A stretch of 64,000 nucleotides of DNA from Thamnaconus septentrionalis (GCA_009823395.1 CM020512.1:5709405-5773404), one strand, 5' to 3'. Shown: positions 37,100 through 49,495, numbered from the stretch's first letter. Made by a program: numbers and translations. The notes: a model not told the origin generated them from the letters alone.

Positions 37100-37830
37100 T
37101 CAAAACATGGTGTTTATACTTCTTGAGATACCATGCCCTAAAATATTTTTTCACTGATGACTTGTCATTGAAAAAGAAACAAACAAATAAATGCATCCAG
37201 GGTGCAAAGGCCTTGACTGTGATTTAAACTTTACCTGAAACATCATCCTGTACACGTTGACACTTTTTCTCTTTCTGAGACATTAAATGATGCAGATATC
37301 AACAATGGGAATTCTCTTATTTGTGTGCAAATATGAAGTGACAAGAAACTGGCACTGATCATCAGTCTCTGCCGGTAGCATCTGTTGTCTCTAATATCCT
37401 TGTTGAGCAGTCAGGGGGCCTTGTTGTCAATGAGCGGCTGCATAATTTCTGTAAAAATCCTGCAACCATTCTTTGCAGACCCAAATGTCACTGATTAATT
37501 CATTTTGGTCCGCTGTACTGGCTCTAGATGCCATTGTTGATTACAGTGATGACCAACTTATTGAATTCTCACTGTCACCCCCCCGTCCACATTGATGAAA
37601 GTCAGTCGGAGCCACAAATTATCTGAGATGTTCGGAGAGCAGCAGTGACGGTTCCGTGCTTCCATAAGGTTTTGAATCATAACAGGTCGGTTCAAAACTG
37701 TAGTAGTACTTGATGTCTATTCACACCTATGTACACGTCTGGTACTTCACAAATTGCTCTTGCTGTCCTTTCTGTTGACACGTCAGACTCGCAAAATGTA
37801 GTGTTTGTGGACGTGTGAGTCTTTTCGGTT
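37100..37830. other. Intergenic DNA before the tRNA array
   Basis: About 730 bp of unique-looking AT-rich DNA. I see no frame, RNA gene or repeat family that I can name. Confidence 0.5.
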
Positions 37831-37848
37831 GTCAGTAAAAGATGCATG

Positions 37849-37920
37849 TAGCAGAGGATGGTTTCGATCCATCGACCTCTGGGTTATGGGCCCAGCACGC
37901 TTCCGCTGCGCCACTCTGCT
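37849..37920 (-). tRNA. Initiator tRNA-Met (CAT), array copy 1
   Basis: Cloverleaf read on the minus strand, 72 nt with no intron. Initiator hallmarks: an A1:T72 acceptor end (AGCAGAG/CTCTGCT), three G:C pairs in the anticodon stem (CTGGG-CCCATAA-CCCAG), and a T-loop beginning with A (ATCGAAA) where elongators have TTC. The internal B box GGATCGAAACC is intact. A TTTT Pol III terminator lies 8 nt past the 3' end (AAAA at 37837-37840 on +). A tRNA-Arg lies 6 bp upstream. Confidence 0.97.
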
Positions 37921-37926
37921 ATCATC

Positions 37927-37999
37927 CACCCCAGATGGGACTCGAACCCACAATCCCTGGCTTAGGAGGCCAGTGCCTTATCCATTAGGCCACTGGGGC
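37927..37999 (-). tRNA. tRNA-Arg (CCT), array copy 1
   Basis: 73 nt on the minus strand: acceptor stem GCCCCAG/CTGGGGT, A box TGGCCTAATGG, anticodon loop CTCCTAA (anticodon CCT, reads AGG), T arm GTGGG-TTCGAGT-CCCAT with one G.T pair, discriminator G. No T-run follows before the iMet gene 6 bp downstream, so transcription should read into it. Confidence 0.96.
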
Positions 38000-38191
38000 T
38001 TGATGACGGTGTTTCAGTGAGGCCCACCCAGCAATGTACAAAAGATAGCAGACGAATCTTGTTGGTCCTACTAAAGGTGGTCGAAGCAATTTAATTTCCA
38101 AATGAAATTGTAGAATTAATTTTAATGTGTGTTTTTAAATAACATTTGTTCATGAGGTGGATATGTGCACAGTAGTTACCAGTAAAAGACA

Positions 38192-38263
38192 TAGCAGAGG
38201 ATGGTTTCGATCCATCGACCTCTGGGTTATGGGCCCAGCACGCTTCCGCTGCGCCACTCTGCT
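38192..38263 (-). tRNA. Initiator tRNA-Met (CAT), array copy 2
   Basis: Identical to copy 1 over 72 nt. A TTTT terminator (AAAA 38184-38187 on +) lies 4 nt past the 3' end. The Arg partner is 6 bp upstream on the same strand. Confidence 0.97.
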
Positions 38264-38269
38264 ATCATC

Positions 38270-38342
38270 CACCCCAGATGGGACTCGAACCCACAATCCC
38301 TGGCTTAGGAGGCCAGTGCCTTATCCATTAGGCCACTGGGGC
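38270..38342 (-). tRNA. tRNA-Arg (CCT), array copy 2
   Basis: Identical to copy 1. The 6-bp spacer to the iMet gene is also identical (ATCATC on the + strand). Confidence 0.96.
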
Positions 38343-38436
38343 TCTGTATCCATGGTTAAGTAGAGGATGGGTTGAACTTGCTCCTCCATGAATTGACTTG
38401 TAAACGATTCAGGAGGGTGGTGGCTCTGCCCATAGT

Positions 38437-38572
38437 AGTTCATTCATTCATTCATTCATCTTCTATACCCGCTTATTCCTATTCAGGGTCACGGGGGTCT
38501 GCTGGAGCCTATCCCAGCTGTCTTTGGGCGAAGGCAGGGTGACACCCTGGACAAGTCGCCAGTTCATCGCAG
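38437..38572. mobile_element. Short retroposon tail with target-site duplication
   Basis: Starts with CATTCATTCATTCATC and contains the blocks CAGGGTCACGGGGGTC, GGAGCCTATCCCAGCTG and ACACCCTGGACAAGTCGCC. I recognise these as a 3' tail of a non-LTR retroposon family widespread in teleosts. It is flanked by the 9-bp repeat GCCCATAGT (38428-38436 and 38573-38581). The insertion explains why the spacing between tRNA pairs 2 and 3 is about 510 bp, against 338-356 bp elsewhere. Confidence 0.75.
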
Positions 38573-38701
38573 GCCCATAGTGGTACGAAAGATTATTCAG
38601 GTTGTTGGTCCTCCAAAACATAGTTGAAGCCATTCCTTCACTGTTACATTGGCACCTTTATAATGGAGACATCCTTCGTTTGTCAGTAAAATATGTAGAC
38701 A

Positions 38702-38773
38702 TAGCAGAGGATGGTCTCGATCCATCGACCTCTGGGTTATGGGCCCAGCACGCTTCCGCTGCGCCACTCTGCT
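38702..38773 (-). tRNA. Initiator tRNA-Met (CAT), array copy 3
   Basis: As copy 1 with one change: the T-loop reads ATCGAGA instead of ATCGAAA, within the B box. All stems are intact. A TTTT (AAAA 38688-38691 on +) lies 10 nt past the 3' end. The change may weaken TFIIIC binding or initiator identity slightly. Confidence 0.9.
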
Positions 38774-38779
38774 ATCATC

Positions 38780-38852
38780 CACCCCAGATGGGACTCGAAC
38801 CCACAATCCCTGGCTTAGGAGGCCAGTGCCTTATCCATTAGGCCACTGGGGC
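38780..38852 (-). tRNA. tRNA-Arg (CCT), array copy 3
   Basis: Identical to copy 1, with the same 6-bp spacer to its iMet partner. Confidence 0.96.
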
Positions 38853-39057
38853 TTGGTATCCATGGTTCAGTGACAGGGAGGGTTGTGCTTGCTCCTCCAC
38901 AAATTGACATGTAAAAGATTCAGGAGGGTGGTGGCTCTGTGAAAGACGATTTAGGTTGTTGGTCCTCCAAAACATAGTTGAAGCAATTTCCTTCACTGTT
39001 ACATTGGCACCTTTATAATGGAGACGTCCTTTCGTTTGTTAGTAAAATACGTAGACA

Positions 39058-39129
39058 TAGCAGAGGATGGTTTCGATCCATCGACCTCTGGGTTATGGGC
39101 CCAGCACGCTTCCGCTGCGCCACTCTGCT
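39058..39129 (-). tRNA. Initiator tRNA-Met (CAT), array copy 4
   Basis: Identical to copy 1 and with a TTTT (AAAA 39044-39047 on +) 10 nt past the 3' end, although its upstream Arg partner has decayed. The intact sequence beside a degenerate partner suggests that it is still under selection or gene conversion on its own. Confidence 0.95.
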
Positions 39130-39135
39130 ACTGTC

Positions 39136-39208
39136 CACCCCAGACGGAACTCAAACCAAAAAACCCTGGTTTAGGAAGCCAGTGACTTATCCATTAGGCC
39201 ACTGAGGC
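39136..39208 (-). pseudogene. Decayed tRNA-Arg (CCT), array copy 4
   Basis: Aligned end to end with the intact copies, with the same 6-bp spacing but a changed spacer (ACTGTC on +). It carries about a dozen substitutions, including ones in the acceptor stem (ACTGAGG instead of ACTGGGG on +), the anticodon stem and the T arm, where the B box GGTTCGAGTCC is lost. The CCT anticodon itself is kept. It probably cannot fold or recruit TFIIIC. Confidence 0.85.
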
Positions 39209-39395
39209 TTTACAACAATGTTTCAGTGAGGTTTCCCCAGTAATGTACAAAAGATAACAGACAAATCTTGTTGGTCCTTCAAAAGTTGGTAGGAGCAATT
39301 TCCTTTGCCTTTGAAAAAGAAAAATTTTTTTTTTTTGTATAAATAACGTTTTTCCATGATGTAGATATGTGCACAGCAGTTACCAGTAAAAGTCA

Positions 39396-39467
39396 TAGCA
39401 GAGGATGGTTTCGATCCATTGACCTCTGGGTTATGGGCCCAGCACGCTTCCGCTGCGCCACTCTGCT
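39396..39467 (-). tRNA. Initiator tRNA-Met (CAT), array copy 5
   Basis: As copy 1 except for one substitution that turns the outer T-stem pair from G:C to A:C (CCATTGACC instead of CCATCGACC on +). A TTTT (AAAA 39388-39391 on +) lies 4 nt past the 3' end. It probably still folds, but may be a weaker gene. Confidence 0.88.
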
Positions 39468-39473
39468 ATCATC

Positions 39474-39546
39474 CACCCCAGATGGGACTCGAACCCACAA
39501 TCCCTGGCTTAGGAGGCCAGTGCCTTATCCATTAGGCCACTGGGGC
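39474..39546 (-). tRNA. tRNA-Arg (CCT), array copy 5
   Basis: Identical to copy 1, 6 bp upstream of iMet copy 5 on the minus strand. Confidence 0.96.
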
Positions 39547-39690
39547 TTTGCAACCATGGTTCAGTGACAGGGAGGGTTGTGCCTGCTCTTGTTTCTATTG
39601 TCACGTAAAAGACCAATGATGTGGTTGGTCTTTGACAGATTGCAACTGACATATGAAAGAGCATCAGGAAGATTGTGTGGGTTCTCAGTG

Positions 39691-39713
39691 GTCGATGGAT
39701 CGATCCTCTGCTA
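39691..39713 (+). pseudogene. tRNA-iMet 3' fragment, inverted
   Basis: The last part of an iMet gene (GTCGATGGATCGA, then TCCTCTGCTA) on the + strand, opposite to the rest of the array, with 5 nt missing from the T arm. It forms the outer end of the left arm of the inverted repeat. Confidence 0.8.
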
Positions 39714-40174
39714 CTTGCATATCTTTTAATGACAGCCACATGGACTTCTGCGAATATGTCCACCTCATGCACAAACATGAAATATATATACTTACTGTAC
39801 TGTGGGTCTTTAACTGCTAAGTCTTTGGAGCATGGTTTTCCATGTTAGTGACTTCAAGACATTTCAAACAACCAGGCTAGAGTTCCAAGTTGTTCCAAGT
39901 CCAACACTTAAAGACTATGATGACCTGGTCTTTCACAGATTGCAACTGACATATAAAAGACCATCAGAAAGACCAAGTGGGGTCTCAGTGAACCAGGTCA
40001 TCATTGCCTTTAAGTGTTGGACTTGGAACTCTAGCTTGGCGGTTTGAATGAACATGGAAAACCATGGTCCTAAAACTTAGCAGTTAAATACCCACAGTAC
40101 ATATATTTCATGTTTGAGCATGAAGTGGACACATTTGCAGTAGTCCATGTGGTTGTCATTAAAAGATTTGCAAG

Positions 40175-40217
40175 TAGCAGAGGATGATTTCGATCCATCG
40201 ACCTCTGGGTTATGGGC
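40175..40217 (-). pseudogene. tRNA-iMet 3' fragment, 43 nt
   Basis: The 3' part of an iMet gene, from the anticodon loop (CCCATAACCCAG) to CTCTGCTA, with one change in the T arm. The 5' half is replaced by unrelated DNA. It forms the outer end of the right arm of the inverted repeat. Confidence 0.85.
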
Positions 40218-40599
40218 TTGACATATATGTTACACATGTGTGAAACACATGGGTAAAGGTAAATTAGGCATTAAAATACATTTAGAGTGAAAGGTTCAAA
40301 CTTGGCTTACAGATTTTGCAAATTCTTTTGTTACAATTTTTAAAGTGCTCTCAAAAATGATTTTTCTTTAAAAAAAAAAACGTACGCTCCATAATCTGAC
40401 TATAAAGTCAGTTTACTTTACCTCTACGTTCCCTTTATTTGTATAGTTATACCAGTAATGACCGCCAGGTGGTGCAGAAAGCCAAGCCATTTTGGTCAGC
40501 TGCCTCAAGACCGAGTGGGTGGTTCAACCGATGGTGAGTTGGAGCTTTAGGATTTAGCTAAGTAGCAGTGGTGGCAATTAGCACTGATCAGAGGAGGAT

Positions 40600-40913
40600 G
40601 TCGCTTTGAACGAGAGAACACACGGTGCTTAGTTTGTTTCTCGGCCCGACGACGCGCACTTCCGCACACTCGCCTTTTCCTCGGGTCTGTAACTTAAACA
40701 CCGCGTGCCCGCGCAGGTGTGGTTCTGCTGCTCGTGCCCGTCGCCCCTCCCCCCCACCACCACCCGTCAGCGAAACTACAAACCACGGACGTGCGCGCCC
40801 CCGACAACTAATTCATTGTCGCCGAGCGAGAGCGGAGGCAGCAGCGGTCGAGAGCAACTTCGCCACGGGGAAACGCTGACATTAAACCCGACAGCTTGCC
40901 TCACGAATAACAG
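40600..40913 (+). promoter_or_regulatory. rhoa: rhoa CpG promoter and non-coding first exon
   Basis: A CpG-rich, TATA-less block ending in a clean splice donor (AACAG then GTAAAG, donor at 40914). The exon end near 40880-40913 has no ATG that leads into the rhoa frame, which fits the non-coding first exon of vertebrate RHOA genes. The transcription start is probably between about 40640 and 40850. Confidence 0.6.
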
Positions 40914-41903
40914 GTAAAGTACTTCCTACAACAGTCGAGCATCGCGATGTTTTAGTTCGGTAGTATTTGAGAATGTTTAGAAGCAGACGAATGTGTTTTT
41001 TAAAAGTTCTCCGGAGCTTTTGACACGCCGCGGCATAGCTGCTAAAAGCTAACTAGGGGTTAGCCGACGGTAGCTACTTGAGCCAACCGTCCCTGTTTCA
41101 ACGCCGCTTCCGCAGTTGCCGCACAATTGAAGCGGGTGGAAAACCGTTACAACATGACTTGTGTGGCTGCTCTTTCAAAAACACCTCGGTCTAGCTCTTC
41201 AAATGGCTCTGGCTCCCTGTTAAAACTCAGTGGTTCCCTACAAACTGAAGTGTAAAGACCGGCCCAGGTTGGAAATCCAACCGTAGTCAAACAATGAGGC
41301 TTTTTCTCTTCGACCAGCTTCAAATGACCAATCGGCTTTCTATCGCCTCACACTCATTTTTTCTGTTGTTAGTGTTGCCCTTTAGTTTTTTAAAGGATCG
41401 TCACATCATCGGGATAAAATTAAATAGTGTGTATTTTAGCTGTTGACCTGTGTTTCGTCGTTTTCTTGTCTTTTTTAAACGTTCTAGTTGCACTAAAATC
41501 GACCCTATTTGCATGTTGAAGAATTCAACTTTTGCGCTCGTGCGTTATTATATTTACACATTTGTACATTTTCCCCTTATGTTTTAAGCCATGGGGAAGC
41601 TTTACATTAGGTTCGTGTTTGACTCGGCGTCTACTTTGGATATGGGCCACCCACCCATTCTTCCACTGCGGACACACTAGCCATCTGTTGCCTCTGTGAT
41701 GACGCCATCTTTCTGGTGACCCACCCAGTGGCATGCTGGTTCGAAAACAATGTTGGACTATACACCAGCAGATCTTTCAAGCAAGCCACCCAACTCTTCC
41801 CTCCCTCTCGATTGTCCGTGATTGTTCATGAAAATGTTTTTCTTTAAGAAAAAAAGATAGAAAGAAAAATATCACAGAAATCTCAAATAGTTAAATAGTT
41901 GAC

Positions 41904-42080
41904 ATTTTAAGGTAAAAATGTAACGTTTAAGCAAATATCATTGTGTTTAGTGCTGAGTGAGAATCTTCATTTGAGTTGGTGCTTTTGAAACGGGATTGAG
42001 ATATACATGTATTGGCACCTCTCCTTGTTTTGTCACTGCTGAGCCTCTGCCATACTGATTTATGTCTCAGGAAGCGCTGC
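41904..42080. repeat. Intronic repeat A, copy 1
   Basis: About 177 bp starting ATTTTAAGGTAAAAATGTAA and ending in CAGGAAGCGCTG. A second copy lies at 42556-42734 with roughly 90 percent identity by eye. Repeat B follows directly. Both are within rhoa intron 1. The family is not recognised. Confidence 0.75.
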
Positions 42081-42358
42081 TATAGGATTCTTAAAGCACC
42101 TCACTGTGCTTCGGTGCATTTCGGGGTCAGAAAGTAATTGGACTTCAGTGAAATTGGAAGTCAATTTCATTTTTGCACCAACCAAAGTCTATTGCGGTTT
42201 CAAGGTATCAGTGTGGCCTTTGGATATCGGAAGGATGTAACAATCAGTTGCATACTCGGACCATTCCGAATGTGCTAATGGGGTTTTTGTACAGGAACTG
42301 GTGTATTTGTAAGGCCTATTGGCCTCACACAAAGTTTAAAGAAATGCAAATTGAAAGA
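42081..42358. repeat. Intronic repeat B, copy 1
   Basis: Starts TATAGGATTCTTAAAGCACC and includes GGGGTCAGAAAGTAAT and GTACAGGAACTGGTGT. The second copy is at 44770-45071. No coding potential or recognised termini. Confidence 0.75.
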
Positions 42359-42555
42359 CAAATATCACAGAAACCTCAAATAGTTGATGGCAATGTCCAG
42401 GACAGATTGTTAAGGACACTGGTCTAATTGACCCGTCTTGGCTCTTGGCTGGTGTTTAGGTATTCTGCGCATTTAGATGATTTACATCTAAATTGGATTT
42501 GTAATCCTGAGTGCATTGGCTAAATTGAAAGCACTGTATTCTTATAGGCCGCTGT

Positions 42556-42734
42556 ATTTTAAGGTAAAAATGTAATGTTTAAGCAAATAGTATTGTGTTT
42601 AGGTGTTTAGTGAAAGTCTTCATTTGAGTCGGTGCTTTTGAAACGGTACTGAAATAAAAATGTATTGACACCTCTCCCTTTTTTTGTCACTGTTGAGCCT
42701 CTGCCGTACTGATTTATGTATCAGGAAGCACTGT
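42556..42734. repeat. Intronic repeat A, copy 2
   Basis: Direct repeat of 41904-42080 in the same orientation, without repeat B following it. Confidence 0.75.
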
Positions 42735-44769
42735 AAGTCATTTCACTGCACCAAGCAGGCGAGGCAGGCTTTATTGCAGTTACACTGTCAGTCTGCTGTG
42801 CATTCAGACCAAATCCCCCATCTCAAATCCTGGTGGACGGTTTAATCATGTTTTAAATAGCTGTCGTGGTGACACTTTCTATATTCTTCAAGAAGCCCAT
42901 CTTTTCAACAAAAAAAAACATTTTGTTGTTTCTTAGGATAAGCTGTTTGTTTGGCAGCATATTTGGAAGTAATACTCACTCATGTCAGTTAAATTGAATC
43001 AGTTATTTTACCTGAGGCATTGTAGCCATTATACTTGTCAGCGTTAGGTGATTTATCAGGTCCATTGCCTGCAAACAGGCCTTAGCAATTGCTGCTTCTT
43101 TTTTGATTTTGCATTCAGTTATGAATTTCATTTTGTATTGCAGTGAGTCACTTACATTGACAACAAACAGTCTGACATTTCAGGTGTCAGGAAGGGAAAC
43201 ACTTGTGTACTGTCAAATCAGTTGGGTGTCATGAACGTGGGTGCAGACCTCAATGCAGCTGCTTAATTAAGTCATACAAGGAACACGGGATGAATGAATA
43301 ATTTCACATGACGCCGTATCGAAAGTGAGAATTTCCCCCGGAGGGTTTGGGGATTTCTTAAAGAACGGCGTGAATGTGCACACTCCGGGGACCAAGGCTC
43401 ATCACTGCAGTTTGGGTGTCTTTTGAGGAAAACTCCATCAGATCTGGCCAACTGTATTTGCCCTTACAGTATCAGTTGTTTAGGTGAATAGGTAAACTTG
43501 AGGAAAAGGCTTACCTCGGTTGCCAGCTGTTGTCCTATTTTGGTTGGCTGTGTTACAGGAATTTTCCTTGTTCGTCTTAGCACGCACCCTCCGTTCATTT
43601 GATCCTGTTAGTGTTATCCCTGCCTCTCGCTCCTTATCCGATGTTTGTCTGTCTCGTAAATTACACCTTCTGGCTTCCTCGCCGGGATGCAGGTAGAGGT
43701 GAGGACATGCGCTCCAGGCCATGTTGTTTATTGCCCAACAACTTTATAATGTTCTTTCCTTAACAAGGCGTAGCCGGCCTTTTGCTGTCTGAGGTTTGAA
43801 ATCATTTTAAGTGCAACCGTGAACAGATGAGCATTAATTGGCCCTCAGGCTGCTGTTGGTGTTACATAATTTCCCTCTCTTCACACTTTATGCGCCTCAA
43901 AGTCTTTGGCTGATATGACTAAGTATCAGTAAACACCTTGAATGCCACGCATCTGGTATTTTCACTTTATTTTATAATTATATATTCTTGTTCCAGGTTT
44001 GTGTGAGTTTTCACCAGGAAAAAGCAGTGAGCTTCTGGAACACAGATTTACAAGTGATACAACTTCTGATAAAGTTCCTCAGAAAGTGAAAATCGTTTTA
44101 CATTTATTGTATTATTAGTAGTATTCTCGTCATTATTTTTATTATTTCAATTAAGTTCCCTTTCTTCATTACACGTGGTCACAACAAGCAGGTTTTATTT
44201 ACCCCGGGTCGTCCGGTTGTACTGTACACAGTTGAAGTTGTAGAATTAATAGTATAATCAGCAGTGGCTTGAATCACTTCATCTCAGGGAAGGAGTTTAG
44301 GACCTCTAATCACAATTCCACTATCGTGACATTCAAAGTATGTCTGTATTTATCTTATTTTGTGTCTCAAGGCCTTTTTGAAACATGTTCAGACATAACA
44401 GTTGCTGCTGCTAATGGAGGCTTTCCTGCCACTTGTGTTTTGTCCTGATTTTGCTCCAGTAGAGTTTCCTGTTCTTGTTTTTCCCTTCTCCCTTTTTGGA
44501 GCGGATTTTCCTGGCTTGGTTCTCACAATTGGGCACAATAGCATGGAATTAAAAAAAATTGCCTGAATGCATCTTGTTTTATGTTTCTTAAAGGGGCCAC
44601 ATTGTTGTTTAGCCTTTTCAGCTACTGGTCAACCTTCAAACACTGACTGTACTACCCCTCCGGGCTACAACTGCCCCCAATTTTGTCTTTTCTTTTTCCT
44701 CAAGTCATGGTGGAAATGGTCTGATCTATTTTGACATGGCTGTCCTACTTAGAGCGTTCATCTACCATT

Positions 44770-45071
44770 TATAGGATTCTTACAGCACCTCACTGTGCTT
44801 TGGTGCATTTTGGGGTCAGAAAGTAATGGGACTGCAGTCAAATTGGAAGTCAATTTTTATTTTTGCACCAGCCAACTATAGCTTTTTGTTCTTGTCAAAT
44901 ATAAAGCGGGATCAAGGTATCAGTGTGGGCTTTGAATATCGGAAAGATGTAACAATCAGTTGCATGCTTGGACCATTCAGAATGTAGTAAAGGGGTTTTG
45001 TACAGGAACTGGTGTCTTTTTAAGACCCCCTGGCCTCACACAAAGTTGAGGGAATTGCAAATTGAGAGGAA
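44770..45071. repeat. Intronic repeat B, copy 2
   Basis: Direct repeat of 42081-42358 with an extra stretch of about 25 bp (around 44878-44905) missing from copy 1, and without repeat A in front of it. Confidence 0.75.
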
Positions 45072-45482
45072 AGCGTTCAGTGTTTGAACTAATTAACATC
45101 CATCATTTGTCTGTCACAATTGAACCGTTTTGGTGAAAGAACGATAAAAGCTGGATTCCTCACCAGGTATGGATTTACTATACAGCGCCAGAAATTTAGC
45201 TTATCAAAAGCGCAGGTGAAGTGATGATTTCAAGATAAAGAGATGTATTAGAAGGGCTGCCACTCGTCCAGCTCACCTACTGCGATGGCAGTTAACGGTG
45301 TGGATAAAGATGATTGACATTGCCACACAGTGCGGCTCCTCCTCAGATCAAGGAGGAAATAACCCATCCGCGTGAGATTTATTCCCCCCTCCAGCCGAGG
45401 GCCGGCTGTCCTTGTGTGTTTAGGTTTTAGACCGCACTTCTGTGTTGTGCTGCTGGTGTTGAAGTCCTGGCGATGCTGCAGA

Positions 45483-45515
<33 letters not shown>
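45483..45515. repeat. (GAC)n trinucleotide repeat
   Basis: About 11 perfect GAC units in rhoa intron 1, which read as Asp or Val homopolymers in false frames. Confidence 0.95.
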
Positions 45516-46053
45516 TGCTTTTTGTGTGGAATTAAACAATTGCGCCACCATTTCCTCGCCAGCCAACATGAAGTGTTTTGACCCAATTCCTGAACAAAGG
45601 GAAATCCTGTTGGATGTTTCCCTCACTCGTGCACAGTGACGACGTAACTCTGATCCTGGTTGTTCTCAGTCGTGTCTGTATGACTGAGGATTGATTGACG
45701 GCCCACCTCTCGGCTCCATTTGAGTGGAGAGTCCGAATCCTAAGCATGGCGTCCCCGTGTCAACCTCATTGTGCGTATGTGAAATGGTTCAGCGTGACCT
45801 CAGTAAAGTACCACCCTACCTCCTCCCACCCACACCCTCCAAAAAAGGCTGGGTTGCTTGTTCTGCCTCACTCAAAGACAAATCTGTAGCAGCCCTCTGA
45901 TTATGGATCATTCAAACTGCTGCTTCCAACAGGCGTCTTGTACTCAACTCCCTTGTTGTTTTTTAAGGACAGGGCTGGAATGCGCAGTGTAGCTTGCGCA
46001 GCATGCCTCACACAGGAATGTTGGATTTTATTTTTTCCCCTCTTTTCCTAAAC

Positions 46054-46661
46054 TATTGATGGGTGATATGTTATCGTTTGCGATATATCGTCAAAGAAAT
46101 TCCCCAGTAATGAGTAAGAAAATGTCATCTCTCGATAATAAACTTCAGCTGATGACGTATTTACAAACGCAACGCACTTGCTGCTGGCAGCCGGCAGCTC
46201 ATACGTGTAGCATAGTAACAAGCATGTCGGAAGGCGAGGCTGATAGCGTAGAGCTCGTTGCTAAACGTTCTAAAGTAACTCGAAGCAGAAGTTCATCTCT
46301 GTCGTTTATCCACACCGTCTTTTCACAAGCGATCTTTCTTCCTATTGTCAGGGGTGCTCATGTTGTTAGCGAGCTGCTGCTTCTTTAAACACGCCGTGCT
46401 TCAGGTCTTATTTTTCTTCCGCCCTCAGGGAGTAAACATACGGTGCCACACCAGAACTGGCAAAGGTACTACATCATTTCCAGCGTATCCGTGTAAACAG
46501 GATTTTTTTTAAAATACGACTTTATGTGCAGTTTCAAAAAAAATCCAAAAAGTTGGAGTTGGAATTGTTTTATATTTTTTTGATCGTCAGTTTTATCGTC
46601 ATCGCAATAAATGCCAGAAATTATCGTGATAAATCTTTTTTGTCCATATGGCCCATCCCTA
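46054..46661. mobile_element. hAT-like non-autonomous DNA transposon
   Basis: 608 bp. The left end TATTGATGGGTGATATG pairs with the inverted right end (TAGGGATGGGCCATATG after complementing). The element is flanked by an 8-bp duplication, TCCTAAAC at 46046-46053 and TTCTGAAC at 46662-46669 (two mismatches), as expected for hAT insertions. A degraded internal frame (from about 46224) starts with an acidic then KRSK-rich stretch, but no transposase catalytic region exists. The right end lies 46 bp before the rhoa start-codon exon. Confidence 0.75.
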
Positions 46662-46667
46662 TTCTGA

Positions 46668-49495
<2,828 letters not shown>

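Larger units (their letters stand above)
39627..40217. repeat. Large imperfect inverted repeat bounded by tRNA-iMet fragments
   Basis: The left arm (39691-39929) and right arm (39993-40217) are reverse complements with scattered mismatches and small gaps. Shared landmarks are CTCTGCTACTTGCA, CATGAAATATAT, ACTGTGGGT, CATGGTTTTCCATG, CCAAGTCCAACACTTAAAG and TGATGACCTGGT. The spacer 39930-39992 is a diverged direct copy of 39630-39690 just outside the left arm (both contain CAGATTGCAACTGACATAT). Each arm ends in a broken iMet gene. Transcribed as one RNA, it would fold into a hairpin of more than 200 bp. Confidence 0.85.

Noticed and set aside
37849..39546. A regularly spaced repeat array that could suggest CRISPR
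   Set aside because: The repeats are full tRNA genes with cloverleaf structure in a vertebrate genome; spacer lengths of 190-360 bp and shared spacers exclude CRISPR.
37805..39567. Near-identical short proteins containing RGWFRSIDLWVMGPARF, repeated five times
   Set aside because: They are translations of the opposite strand of the tRNA-iMet and tRNA-Arg genes, not a repeated peptide gene.
46056..46388. 110-codon frame in rhoa intron 1 as a possible gene
   Set aside because: It lies inside the hAT-like element, has no catalytic transposase region and no full domain; treated as part of the element.
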